A stretch of 64,000 nucleotides of DNA from Chionis minor (GCA_013398295.1 VZSF01003226.1:542876-606875); one strand, 5' to 3'. Shown: positions 13,803 to 25,380, counted from the first letter of the stretch. A program made the numbers and translations. The notes: generated by a model from the sequence alone, not told the origin.

Positions 13803-14153
13803 TTTTGTGGTTTTTTTAAATGAAAAACTTGGAATGAAAATCTATGCCATTGCATAGAATTTCATGGTCTTATACTCTTTGAAAGTAAGCTGTCAGATAA
13901 CCAGTCTTACTTGTGGTATTTTGTTAAACCAAATCAGTGCTGAGGCATGTAGAACCAGAGAGGCAAACCTTACACAAAATGAGACGTTCATTACATTTAT
14001 TTGACGGTCTCATCAATCTTGAGTTCTCTTTGCATTTTGTAAATGAGTTAAACTTGCTTTAATTTCACTTCATTGGTTTCTCTGTTACTGCTTGTTAGCT
14101 AGACTACTTTGCAATAATATTTTTACTTAGCTTTATTTAAGTTTATCTTTCAG

Positions 14154-14321
14154 CTGAAGTGGAGTTCTTTTGCCCCTTACTGTTATGGACAGAGTGCTGA
14201 AATTTGAAGTTTCAGACTTGTGCTTCGTGGTATCTAAAGTTACAAGTACATCTCCCTACCAGGATATTTTCCAGCTGAAGTCACTCTTGGCGAGCCTGGA
14301 TGGTCCAGAACAGAAAAGATG
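14154..14321 (+). CDS. Candidate coding exon with translation start, gene unidentified
   Basis: A splice acceptor (TTTATCTTTCAG, AG ending at 14153) is followed by 31 bases of possible 5' UTR, an in-frame TGA at 14155-14157, then ATG at 14185-14187 with G at -3 and G at +4. The frame stays open for 45 codons to 14321 and closes with a consensus donor, GATG|GTATGT, leaving phase 2. Reading on without splicing meets a stop within four codons. The peptide starts MDRVLKFEVSDLCFVVSK, continues with SPYQDIFQLKSLLASLDG and ends PEQKR. It has balanced, globular-looking composition, unlike the chance ORFs around it. I do not recognise the protein. If real, it is the start-codon exon of a + strand gene whose first, noncoding exon lies upstream. 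No downstream partner exon in the right phase was securely found, so it could be a chance arrangement or a lone relic. Confidence 0.42.
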
Positions 14322-17300
14322 GTATGTTGTATAAAACAAACCCTGATTCCATACATCATCATCTTTTTCAGTTCTGTCCAGCAGTAATGTGAGAAAATGG
14401 ATTTAGATCAGCTTTTACTTAGAAATCATTTACCATAGTAAATTATAATATTTGTATCACAAATATTTACACAAGCTTAGTATTTATAATATTTATACAA
14501 AAAATTAAGCCAATGAAATGATAGCAGAAATTAACAAATAGGGAAAAATAATGTAGATAAATGAGAAAAATTCGGGGATCAGGAACTCAGCTGCTTGGGA
14601 AGTATTTCTAGGTTTTGTATGCTGGGATGAAGTTAGCAGAAAGCAAAATAAAGGTGGCATATCTGAGAGTTTCTGAATGTGGGAGAGAGAAATGGAATCC
14701 TCACTTTTTACATTGGATTTTTTCCCTCCAAGTTTCTACACTTTCTAACCAGAGGTATTTGAGAACAGATCAGCCCTGTAAACTGTGCTGACACAGAGCT
14801 TTCTGGTTAAGTATCCAAACTCGGGCCATCCTCTAGCACCGGCCTCCTCTTCCCTACCCCTGCGCTCCAAGATGTCCCCTGCTCTGCTATGCCCACAAGC
14901 TGCCCGTTTCACAGTGCGGTCCCACAAGCAGGTACGTCGGCACCATGGAGGGGTGATGGTGCTCAGCCTCAAGCAGAGGAGCAAATGAGGCAGCAGGGAG
15001 CTGGGGACCAAAATTCCTTATGCCGGTGTTGCTGCCAAAGGATTCGTTTTGTAGAGGCATGGCTGCACAGATCTGCAGGGTCAGTCCATTCGGCCCTGGG
15101 AGCAAGTCTTCTTTTGACAGCATTCCATGTTTCTTAAACTCAAGACTTTGGGTATAGATTTCGCCCACAGAAAGAGGGACCTAGCTCTTCTATCAGCAAA
15201 TATGGGATATGTGGAGTGGGAGGTGCCATGGTCCAATCCTCTGATGGATGTCGTGAGACTGACCTTCCTCAGCTGTTCAGGGATCACACTGTTAGGTTTG
15301 CAGAATGTACGCTCCTGAGCCTACATCTGTATTTAGTTCAGAGGTGAAACAAACCAAGATGTGCTCTGAGGCTAACTGGCCCATACTGGCTGGATTCACC
15401 ACACCACGTGGCACTTGACCCCTCATCTCTTCTTGCCTTTGGATATTGAACTTAAGAAGGAGAAAGCATAAAGAAAAATAATAAAAAAAGTGTATGAAGA
15501 AAAGAGGTGGCTATGTCACAGCCATGCAGAGTATGTTCTTATAGCATAAACCCAAGGATATGTGAATGCAAAGCTTGTGGAGGTACTGCTGGAGGACTCT
15601 GCTAGGTCCACCATGGGCTGCTATGTGTGTCAAATATGGCAGTTTGCTTTAGCCATTTATATTCATGCAAAAGCTTTGATGTGATTAAGAGTTTCTAATT
15701 TCCATTTTCATACATAGTTCTAGACTGAATTCACAGTGTTTTGTAGCTGCTAGCAAGACAATCCAGATGACTTTCTCTTATTTCAGAGAAGCATGATTCA
15801 TCTCAGATGATAAGCAGGATGACACGTGAGCAGGATTTACAGTGTTGTATATTATTTGGAGATGGGTTTGGAAATACTTTAAGAGGAGTTTCCTGATTAT
15901 GTGTCAAGAATGTACACTAAGTACATAAACATGACCTTTTCCACCTTCACCCTTTTACACAAAAACAATACAGCCCTTCAAACAATGGTACTTTTTGGGT
16001 GGCTCAAGTCTTTCACTCAGACACACAGAATAAGTCATATGTGAAGACTTCCTAATGTTGCTAACAGCAGTCACAGTTTTGTCACCAGAAATCTTTAGAA
16101 GAAAGCACGTGAATTAAAAATGTAAGCACATCTCACTTGAAGTTACATATTATGTGAGAAAAAAATATTTTCAGCTGCAAATATTTTCACTCCTAATGTA
16201 GGTTATTTTTTTTTTAATTCTGAGGGTTCACTGGTTTTAGTCTCCTAGACCATTTTAATATTTCTGGTGCACTATCTTAGACAACACAAGGCCACATACT
16301 GCAAAAGTTCTGTCACTGTACTGAGGCTCTTTCTTACAGGTAATAAATTACTGCTGGCACTCATTATCTCTGAAGTGTCACGAAACCAACCGGTGTATCT
16401 GGGTGAGATGGTTCAGATTCAATAAGAATAAATTCAAAGAATTCAGGAGTTTTCTTCTTAAGTACAGTATTTTGTTATTAGCTATTGTATCAACCTCTAC
16501 AGCTGGTTTTTTTTTTCCTTTGGGGGGTGGTGGTGATGGTGTCAGTTCTGTGAGGCATTGAGAAGCATCAGCACCAAAAAGACAATAATAAAGAAATGTG
16601 TTATCTTTGCAGCAAGCCTATTCCCCAGGATTTGCAACCCAGTTTTTCAAGATATATGCAAGTACCTAAGGATACTTGCTTAAAACTGGTGTCACCAAGG
16701 ACTCATGTTTTCCTTATTGCTATATATATCTATAAAATACCTGCCTTTGAAAGAAAGAAAATTAGCTTTTAACATAGCTTCTTTAAAAGTGGGTGCAAGA
16801 GTTAAATGGACATATGATTAATGTAGGGCTAGGATAACTTTCCAGTCATTCGCCCAAGGAAATGGTAGCTACGTCTCTAATCATCCCGACCCAGATCCTC
16901 CAGTAGACATCTCTGCTGCATTTTGCTGGCATGACTTCAGAAGTAGGATGATGATGCTCAGCCAGCCCTGTCTCCTGCCAGGCCATCTGAGCAGAGACAC
17001 ATCCAGTTTTGTTATAGGGATAATAGTGTATGGCAAAAGGACAAGTTAGACAGCTGGGGACAGGAGCACCCAGCCATGATCTGGGCTCACAGGCTCCATT
17101 TGCACCAAAAAAGGTTGCATGGCTTCTATTTAAATCTATTTTAAAATTGGTTTTGCAGGCAGCGCAATTGTCTGATGGGTATGCTTATCTCAGTGAAGTT
17201 TTAAACTGCTTCACTGGCACTGATGCTCCTGGCAAACTGGTTGAGAGGGAGAAACAACCTTCTGAAAAAAAAAAGAATGTTTTTCTTCTATGTGAATTCC

Positions 17301-18039
17301 TAATACCATCTCACTGTAAGCTCAGGCAGGAGCTGGTGCTAGCAGTGGTGGGCTGAACAGGGGTGCACTATGGCTCTTGGTGGAACTTCATTATCATCTG
17401 TAACATGGAACTGCACCCTTGATTGGCTTTAATTCAGTGCACCTTCTGACTTAGGTAGATCAGTTTAAAATACCGCCTCTAGCATGTTGTAGAAGATGCT
17501 CTGGCAAAACCTCCTCCAGCAGTTTAAGAAGTTACATAGTCCCTCCCTCCCACTCCATCTCCCAGCTGGAGATGGCTGTCCTCACAGCGGCGCGAGCAGA
17601 AGAAAAGGTATGTCAGTTGAGTGGAAACTGTCAAATCTTGGCATAAAACTACCTTCATCAGCAGTTTTATCTGAGCAGCCAACACCCTTCCAAATCACCT
17701 TTGGCAGAAGTGCTCCTGCGATGGGAAATAACCACAGCTGAGGTTAAAGCCGCGCTCACGCTCACTTTCTGTGCTTAAATGGGGAGAAGACAGAAGGAAA
17801 GGAAAAGGGGACTGAGTAGTCCCCATTGGAGTACAAACCAGTTAGCAGATAATTCTACTCTGTTATGGCTCTGGTTGTTCTAGAACATTACTTAATGAAG
17901 TATTTGCCCGAGTTTTTCCTTTAATAAGATTTTTTAAAAAAATTTATAGTTCTTTAATTGACCTTAATGTTTTTATTACATGGCGAATTGTTATATACAA
18001 TGAGTCAGATTAGTAGGAAAAAAATCTGAGATGAGTAAG
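14322..18039. other. Noncoding, possibly intronic sequence
   Basis: If the exon at 14154-14321 is real, this is its downstream intron. Two weak exon-like segments (15787-15824 and 17566-17607) have both splice signals but were not accepted. No repeat family was recognised; AT-rich stretches dominate 14400-14560 and 16100-16800. Confidence 0.45.
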
Positions 18040-18570
18040 GAATTGGCTAATGGGGATATGACAACAATTAGTGCTGAAAGCGGAAATGTTAGCTGGAGAG
18101 AAGTTACTAGAGAAATTCATGTTGGTCTTGGGACCAATTTAGTATAATAGACCTTTGGAATAAAAGAATAACTGTACTGATGAAATATGCTGATGACTCA
18201 AAGCTTGGAGTTGTAATCAACAGAAAGGAGAATTAAGATATCCCTTTTTTAAGGGGAAGGAAGGAGCTGGATTATCTTGCGAATCAGACAAATGAAAGCG
18301 GTGTGATATGAGGAACAGAGTGCCTGTGGAGGTGAGATTAGGAGTTTAACTGTTTGGTTTAGAAAAACAAAGCCTAAGAGGATTTGGTTGCTACCTGTCT
18401 GGAGGATAAAAGTCAGGGAATGCTTAGGATTGTTTCCTTTAAAGGGCTGTCTTAGTGTATAAACAGACAATCTGAAGGAGGGCACATTTAGACTAGAAAG
18501 TAGTAAAAATTTCTGAGCACCAGAGGAGCAAATTTCTGCAACAGCTTCCCAGCAAGAGAAGTGGAGATGC
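18040..18570 (+). mobile_element. Ancient CR1-type LINE relic containing the RT FADD-box region
   Basis: Near 18100 the sequence reads SWREVTRE then, after a shift, GLGT, resembling the family's '[16 protein letters not shown]' region. At about 18180-18212 the frame CTG ATG AAA TAT GCT GAT GAC TCA AAG reads LMKYADDSK, matching the 'KFADDTKLG' reverse-transcriptase catalytic box. Further on come a degraded 'LEK..LRG' segment (18358-18380), then a 'LD.RK.F' segment (18488-18515) and 'NSFPAREV'-like text (18538-18562). Many indels and stops show it is long dead. Order and orientation agree with a + strand CR1 ORF2. Edges are approximate and the subfamily is not assigned. Confidence 0.62.
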
Positions 18571-19560
18571 TTACCTCGTTCTGCCTGTGCACTTGGGTAA
18601 TGTACAGGAGGTTTTGTGTGACGTGGATATTTGTGCCAGTAGGAGACTGGGCTTGAGATGCAGAATTCAACATTCTTTTTCCTGGCTGGGAATATCTGGG
18701 GAAAAAAAAACCCCACTGACGTTATCGTAAGTTCTGTTCATAAGCTATTCAAGCTGCTTACTTCAGAGCATGATCAGCCCTCTTACTTCTGGTAATTTCA
18801 TTAGGTCGCCAATAAAGCTGACGTTCATTTATCGCTGACTTTCAAAATTAACGGCGTGTTGCTCTGAACTGGGAAAGGTCGCACCTCTCTCAGCTGTTGT
18901 TGCAGGTTGTCGGCAGAGCTAGTTCAAACACTGCGCCACCGGTATGCAGTGAGTCAGAGCTTTGCAAGTGCTCTTTGCAGCTCCAAGGACTAGGGATTTA
19001 CCAAAGTTTCTATCAATAATCGTGTACTTGCGAGATAAAAGATTCCCATCGCAGGAAAATGTGCCAGGTGGCTGAGTATTGCCAACTGTGGCCACCTGGG
19101 CTCAGCCGGAGGCTGTCGGCACCATCCCACTCGAGATGTGGCGACCCCTCTTGCTGTAGGGTGAAAGAACATCAAAGATTTGTGAACTTCAAGTGGAGAT
19201 GTAGCAAGGTACTGCCAATTGCCACAACAGTAGAGAACAGCCAGTTAAAATAACATGTGGATTAGGTCGGAGAGTGTTTAGATCAGGCAAACAGCATGTT
19301 TGTTCTGTGTGATTTCCAGGACTGCTCACCACAGAAGTCACAAGTTCCTGTGTTTACCTGTGAGTGCAATGGCTCAAAGAGGGGATGTCAAAGTTTTGCT
19401 TATTTAGGAGCAAATTCTATTCATCTTAGCTGTGTTCCTGGATTTCTTTTTGCCGTTTACTGACATAATCATCTGAGCCCTTTAGCTGTAGCTGGAACCA
19501 TATCTCTGGGGTCTCTGGTGAGCCACTGGTTTCCTCTGCAGCCCTTACCTGGCATCCATT
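18571..19560. other. Noncoding sequence without recognised features
   Basis: Nothing with a recognisable domain, exon structure or repeat identity was seen. Confidence 0.5.
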
Positions 19561-19628
19561 CTATATCTATCTATCTATCTATCTATGTCTGTCTGTCTGT
19601 CTGTCTACCTATTCTATATCTATCTCTT
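19561..19628. repeat. Compound tetranucleotide microsatellite (ATCT)n(GTCT)n
   Basis: Five to six ATCT units run straight into five GTCT units, followed by a short return to ATCT-like sequence (CTATATCTATCT). The compound structure suggests a single T-to-C/A-to-G type change that was itself amplified by slippage. Likely polymorphic. Confidence 0.93.
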
Positions 19629-22532
19629 CTTGTATAGGAAAAAAAAAAAGTCTACAAGCGTGGTCTGTGTTTTTTTCAAAGGCGTTTCCAGTCTTTTGAG
19701 TAGAAGGTGTGCTCTGATAGTGTTCTCATCCTACAGATGAGCCCCTTGGCTTTCTGTATTTATCATCGTTTCTCCACATGTCACACAGATAATTTCGAAA
19801 GGATTTTGCTTGGTCCAACAACTGCGCTCTTTCACCGGTACTGAAGAGTATCTCTGTGCATGCACATGTAGGCATGTGCACTAACCACAATGTTTAAGAG
19901 AGCTTTTGGTCAGGGAAATCTTGTATGTTGGAATCAAAATGTCCCAGGAGATGTATGCAATTCTGTTGCAATTCTTGATGGAGGTGAAGCCTGCTTTTTC
20001 CTCCTACCCATCCAGTGCAGCAAGAAGGCTATGAACAAGGCAGGCTGCTTGACACGCTGAGTGACAGCTATCCAGGGAGGTGGCATGACAGCCTATTATT
20101 TCTCAGCAATGTCTATTCAGTGGAATATGTCACATTTCCAGCCTTTCACTCCATTTTCAAACAGCAAAAATACAGAAATACAGATTTTTTTCATAAGATG
20201 GATGCTTAGAATTCATGCTATCCTCTAATTCTTGAGATTTTTGTAAGACTGTAACATGAAAATTAAAGTATTGTATTAGAAAAGATTTTGTTGACTGAAG
20301 AAAATGAAACATTCTTAACAGTTAATGAGCTCGGTTACCTACTACCTATGCAGCTCCATATCTATATTCACCTGAATGCTGCTGTTGAAACTATATACCA
20401 TAATGTACCTTAAACAATCATAAATGAAATGAAATACCTTTCAAGTAGTTTAAGTAAATCAAAAGTTATTTTTCTTCTTTATAATTGATATCAGATGCTA
20501 AATTAATGAACCATCTGTAAATTATATGTTTTCAAATTCAAATTGTGCATAGAATGAAAGGACAAGCATATTGAGAAATCTGTAAATTTTTTGTAATTTT
20601 GTAATAACCTCTCTTTAGGATTATTTCAGGGGGGAGGGGTGACATTTCCCAATCATTTTCTGTTCAGGCCAACTGACCGGTCACTCTGACAGTTCAATTC
20701 TCCGTGTCTTTCTGGTTACCTGTGGTCCTGGGCAAGGCCTGACTCCAGCTTTGCTACTTATGCTCAAGATCATTCTGCTTCTGGGTTTCTCTAGATGTAT
20801 GCTGTTTCCTGCCTGGGAATTTTGTCACGATAACTGTTGTGGATTTTTCTAGAACTCTTTGAAGTGTCCCGCAGCCTGAACTGACCTGCCACGTGATTGT
20901 GTAGCACCAGATTCAGTTAAATCCAGTGTTTCCTGGGACCCTTGGTCTCAGTGCCATACTTGTGGGTGAATGCAGACCAAAACTCCACATATCTGCTTCT
21001 CTGTTTACTGACAACTTCATATACCCGTGACTTTGCTCATTTTCTAATTTCCCACTCCAAAACTTGCTGGGCAGGACATCATAGAGCCAGTGGGTCTGAT
21101 GCTTTCAGGAAATGCTGGATTTATTGCATCTGTTCTAAGCAGGGGATATACACACAGAAAATCCTGGCTTGTGCAATAATGTTCTTCATAGTTGTTTCTT
21201 TGTATGAGTGGACTCGTTTTGGGTAAGACCCTGGTTTGCAATGGGGTGTTCTTGGAAATTATTACACTTCCTGGGACACTTCAGCACCTGGTAGTTACTG
21301 GACAAGGTAAAACCAAACGATGTCTGGTCTGTTATGAAAGCGGTCATCAGTCAGGCTTCACACGCGCTTCCAGCTGCATAATCACCTTGACTGTTGTCTC
21401 TTGCTCTGGGCTGTGAAGGAATTGTGTTCTTACTCATCACCCACTCTGACACGTTAAGTAAATGAAACGGCAGCAAAGTGTGCACAACAGGGATACCACA
21501 GCTTAGAAGATTTGAGCTTCAGCGTTTTAGAAGTCATCACTGACGTCACCGCTGCTGTGGGACTTTTTTGTGCACGTGCACATATAATGTAGCAAACCTA
21601 GTGGTAAGTGGCCTATTAGCAAAGAAGGATTTTGCTCCAAACACTCCCTTGAGCATTGTCGTAAATGGACCTGTTCTAAGCAAAGAAAGAAAGGATCTAT
21701 GAAGTAGACTGAGCTTTGCTGTGCAACCTTAACAACTGTTTTATAGCTAGCAGCTTTATGAAGTTGCTCTGAATTTCTCTGATTTTTCTCTGTAGCTTCT
21801 AAGCCCTTCTGATAACTGACAGTTGGTGATGGCTCTCTTGGAATAACTTGCATGATTTGGCTGCAGAAAGGTACTTATTTGCTGTGGGAGAGGCAGAGAC
21901 ATTCTATTGCAACAGAACTGTGTAGGACCCTGTGCGTCGTGACCTGGGTCCTGCTCAGCAGCACTCAGTGCTGCTGCTATATGAGTGATTAATTAATGCT
22001 TAATAAGAAATTAGCAAAGACCATGCATGATAAGAAACACCCCTAAAGGTGTTGTTATGGTTTTACAAAGCAGCAAAACCTGTGAATTTTATTCTGCATG
22101 CAGATAGGTGCCTGAAATGTCATTGTAGCTGTCAGTCTTCATTCCTGCTCTGACAGCTGTAGGTTCATGATAAATACAAGGTTTCTTCCTGAAGGGGAGG
22201 GAAACTTAAAGAAGGGTGACAAAGGGTTTGGGGATCCATAGTTGGTTTAGTGTGAGGAGAAACACAGAATTAGACCAGGTATTGGGTCTGTTCTATCCAG
22301 TGTTTGAGGCACAGCCAACACTGAGACCCCCCCATTGTGCTGTTAGACACCTTAGTAGGCAGGTGTGGGTTAATGTACTGTATCAGCATGCTTAGTGATA
22401 GATTTGGTCAAACCCTAGGGCATTAGATCTAATACTGCTTCCAATACTTTTAACTATTTTTTATGTTAGTGCTGGACATGTGTGTTGCATGTTGAGTCCT
22501 TTTTCTTATTTTGTTGTTTGCCTCAACAACTT
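19629..22532. other. Noncoding sequence without recognised genes
   Basis: No exon or clear repeat. A stretch around 22262-22330 with 'GGTCTGTTCTATCCAGT' resembles pieces of old amniote interspersed repeats, but I could not assign it. Confidence 0.45.
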
Positions 22533-22620
22533 AGAATCATAGAACAGAATCATAGAATCGTCTAGGTTCAAAATGACCATTAAGATCATCGAGTCCAACC
22601 ATTACCCTAACACTGCCACT

Positions 22621-22737
22621 AGACCTGATTTGAGCAACCAGGTCTAGTGGGAGGTGTCCTTGCCCATGGCAGGGGGATTGGAACTAGATGATCTTTAAGG
22701 TCTCTTCCAATGTAAATCATTCTATGTTTCTATGAAA
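22621..22737 (+). mobile_element. Nested CR1 3'-tail insertion, plus strand
   Basis: About 117 bp with the typical CR1 3' end in + orientation: GAGCAACCAGGTCTAGTGGG, then CCATGGCAGGGGGATTGGAA, CTAGATGATCTTTAAGGTCT, ending ATTCTATGTTTCTATGA. The host element's sequence breaks off after 'AACACTGCCA' on the left and resumes with 'CCACCACTAAAACATGTCC' on the right, so this is an insertion into the older minus-strand CR1. The insert is severely 5' truncated. No clean target-site duplication is visible beyond a short CCACT that is also part of the host consensus. Confidence 0.85.
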
Positions 22738-22744
22738 ACCACCA

Positions 22745-24371
22745 CTAAAACATGTCCTTAAGCACCATGTCTTCACATCTTTTAAATACCTCCAAGGATG
22801 GCAACTGAACCACTTCCCTGGACAGCCTCTTCCAATGCTTGATTACCCTTTCTGTGAAGAAATTTTTCCTAATATTCAATCTAAACCTCCCCTGGTACAA
22901 CTTGAGGCCGTTTCCACTTGTCCTATCACTTCTTACCTGGGGAGAAGAGACCGACCTCCTTTCAGGTAGTTGTAGAGAGCCATAAGGTCTCCCCTCAGCC
23001 ACCTTTTCTCCAGGCTAAACAACCCCCGTTCCCTCAGTGACTCCTCATAAGACTTGTTCTCTAGACCCTTCACCAATTTTGTTGCCGTTCTCTGGACACG
23101 GTCCAGCACCTCAATGTCTTTCTTGTAGTGAGGGGCCCAAAATTGAACACAGTTATTTGAGTCGGGGCCTCACCTCTACTGAGTACAGGGGGACAGTCAC
23201 TTCCCTTGTCCTGCTGACCATGCTATTTTTTATACAGGCCAAGATGCCATTGGCCTTCTTGGCCACCTGGGCACACTGCTGGCTCATATTCAGACAGCCG
23301 TCTACCAATACCCCCGCGTCCTTTTCTGCCAGGCAGCTTTCCAGCCACTCTTCCCCAAGTCTGTAGCACTGCATGGGGTTGTTGTGACCCAAATGCAGGA
23401 CCTGGCATTTGGCCTTGTTGAACTTCATACCAATGGCCTTGGCCCATTGATCCAGGCCATCCAGATCCCTCTGTAGAGTCTTCCTACACTCAAGCAGGTT
23501 GACATTCCTGCCTAACTTGGTGTCATCTGCAAACTTACTCAGGGTGCACTCGATCCCCTTGTCCAGGTCATTCATAAAGATATTAAAGAGAACCAGCCCC
23601 AATACCAAGCCCTGGGGAACACCACTTGTTACTGGCCGCCAACTGGATTTAACTCCCTTCACCACAACTCTTTGGGCTCAGCCATCCAGCCGGTTTTTTA
23701 CCCAGCAAAGAGTATACATGTCCAAGCCATGAGCAGCCGGTTTCTCCAGGAGAATTCTGTGGGAAACAGTGTCAAAGGCTTTACAAAAGTCCAGGTAAAC
23801 AGCATCCACAGCCTTTCCCTCATCAACTAAGAGGGTCACCTTAACATAGAAGGAGATCAAGCAAGATCTGCCTTTCATGAACCTGTGCTGACTGGGCCTG
23901 GTGATGTGGTTGTCCTGCATGTGCCACATAATGGAGCTCGTGATGATCTGCTCCATAACCTTCCCTGGCACTGAGGTCAGACTGACAGGCTTGTAGTTCC
24001 TTGGATCCTCCTTCTGGCCCTTCTTGTGGGTGGGCCTCACATTTACTAACCTCCACTCAGCTGGGACCTCCGTGGTTAGCCAGGACTGCTGATAAATGGT
24101 GGAAAGTGGCTTGGTGAGCACTTCTGCTAGCTCCCTCAGTACCTTAGGGTGGACCCCATCCAGCCCCATAGACTTGTGTACGTCTAAGTGCTGTAGCAGG
24201 TCACTCACCACTTGTCCTTGGATTATGGGGGCTTCGTTCTGCTCCCCACCCCTGTCTTCTAGCTCACAGGGCTGGGTACTCAGGGAACAACTGGTCCTGC
24301 TACTAAAGACTGAGGCAAAGAAGTAACTACCTCAGCCTTTTCCTCATCCTTGGTCACTGTGTTTCCCCCCC
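22745..24371 (-). pseudogene. CR1 ORF2 remnant: reverse-transcriptase domain, inactivated
   Basis: Three open pieces share one minus-strand frame. The first (down to 23678) has MGLDGVHPKVLRELAE, the 'RPTHKKG' segment, 'NYKPVSLTS' and RT motif A as YLDFCKAFDTV (catalytic Asp codon near 23791-23789). The second (23665-23153) carries GVPQG (motif B) and the catalytic box KFADDTKLG, with FADD at 23533-23522. The third (23002-22745) is the ORF2 C-terminus ([15 protein letters not shown]). An in-frame TGA at 23680-23678 separates the first two where the family usually has Trp in 'GWAQR'. An apparent extra A near 23153 shifts the frame, and a deletion near 22960 brings it back. No upstream ATG marks a start; the open frame begins at a GTG inside the domain. 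This is a dead retrotransposon gene. Confidence 0.9.
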
Positions 24372-24440
24372 CATCTAATCAAGAATGGAGATTATCCTTA
24401 GTCCTNCATCTAATCAAGAATGGAGATTATCCTTAGTCCT
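24372..24440. other. 34-bp perfect direct duplication flanking a single N (assembly scar)
   Basis: Positions 24372-24405 and 24407-24440 are identical over 34 bp and are separated only by N at 24406. Both copies start CATCTAATCAAGAATGG and end CCTTAGTCCT. CR1 consensus contains this segment once. An N exactly between identical contig ends is the classic mark of an overlap that was not merged. Confidence 0.93.
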
Positions 24441-24689
24441 CCCTTATTGTTAATTATCTATAGAAACACTTAGTGTAGATGTGGACTATAGAATCTAGGT
24501 AATTAGGTATAGTGTTTTCCTTCCCAATTCACATATCTAATTTTGTAATCCATTGCAGCTCAGGCCAACCTCTCCATCCCTCCCCCCCTCCAAAAAAAAT
24601 ACAAACCAAAGGAAATGCACACTTATACAACTATTGCTAGTCTAACAATAACAGACACCAAGATCCTATACTTTACCTCAAAGCGTCTC

Positions 24690-25050
24690 TGCACGAAATA
24701 GTGCTGCAGCATTGTGCTGACAGTGTAGCAAAGCTCAATGCAAAGCCTTAGGGACCTAATTTATTTTAAAATGAATCTGTTTTCACTTATTCTCCCTCTC
24801 ATACTCATGAGTACCAATGTGCATGTGTCCAAGTAGTCTGTCTAGTGTTCATGAAGATGTGTGCATCTGGGTGGCCTAGTCAGGTTTCCTTGCCCTGACA
24901 GATCGTTTCCTGGGTTCTTCATAGCTTGGTGACCATGTGCTGGTTTGTGACAGGAATTACTGTCTGTTTTCCTCCTTTGTTTTTGAGCCACCAGGATCTA
25001 CTCACTGTCCTTTGTCCCCTGATCTGTGAGCCCAGTCTGAGAAGTGTGTT
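24690..25050. repeat. Unrecognised diverged repeat, copy A
   Basis: Collinear with 26490-26925 in the same orientation. Shared anchors are 'AAAGCCTTAGGG' / 'AGAGCCTTATGGG', 'CCTCTCATACTCATG' / 'CTCTCATACCCATG', 'TGTCCAAGTAGTCTGTCTAG' / 'CTCCAAGTGGTTTGTCTAGC' and 'CTACTCACTGTCCTTTGTCC' / 'TTACTCACTGTCTTTTGTCC'. Order and approximate spacing are conserved, with indels between anchors. I do not recognise it as CR1, LTR or SINE. It may be an old local tandem duplication or two copies of an unannotated interspersed repeat. Confidence 0.6.
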
Positions 25051-25373
25051 CTGAAGATGTGCAGGGACCTTGGTGATGGACTAGCCAAGATACCACCACC
25101 ATCTGCCTTTTTGTCATGTTTTTGCCTGGGATGGGGTTTAATTCCTTGCTAGCAACTGCCGTACTGCTATGTTTTGGATTTGAGATGAGAATAGTGTTTG
25201 TAGCACGCTAATGTTTTTGGTTGTTGCTAAGCAGCCAAGGCCTTTTCTGCTCCTCACATCCCCCCACCAGCAAGTAGGCTGGGAGTGCACAAAAAATTGG
25301 GAGGAGACACAGCTGGGACAGCTGACCCCAGCTGACCAAAGGGATATTCCATGCCACATGACATCATGCTCAG

Positions 25374-25380
25374 TATATAA
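25374..25380 (+). promoter_or_regulatory. LTR TATA box
   Basis: TATATAA in the expected position within the LTR, about 190 bp before its ATTAAA polyadenylation signal. Could drive transcription rightwards if the LTR is still active; no evidence for activity is visible. Confidence 0.6.

Larger units (their letters stand above)
22533..24475 (-). mobile_element. 5'-truncated CR1 LINE, minus strand, interrupted by a nested CR1 tail
   Basis: CR1 is the dominant avian non-LTR retrotransposon. It copies its RNA at the target site using its own reverse transcriptase and is usually 5' truncated. Read on the minus strand, this copy ends at 22533 with the family's octamer-type 3' tail (seen on + as AGAATCATAGAACAGAATCA). 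It carries the 3' UTR, the ORF2 C-terminus and the reverse-transcriptase domain, and stops at about 24475 in the region before RT, so the endonuclease and ORF1 are missing. It is split by a CR1 tail in the opposite orientation (22621-22737). A 34-bp duplication around an N at 24406 lies inside the element and is an assembly scar. The copy is inactive. Confidence 0.93.

Noticed and set aside
15787..15824. Short segment between TTCTCTTATTTCAG and a GTGAGC donor
   Set aside because: Joined to the 14.2-kb exon it creates an immediate TGA, and it is too short to judge alone.
17566..17607. A 42-bp microexon-like segment with a pyrimidine-rich acceptor (CCATCTCCCAG) and an AAAAG|GTATGT donor
   Set aside because: Both splice signals are good, but the frame dictated by the 14.2-kb exon (phase 2) gives an Arg/Trp-rich peptide of no recognisable type and no further partner exon was found. 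It remains possible but unsupported.
22262..22330. Stretch with GGTCTGTTCTATCCAGT similar to text in old interspersed repeats
   Set aside because: Too short and diverged to assign to a family.
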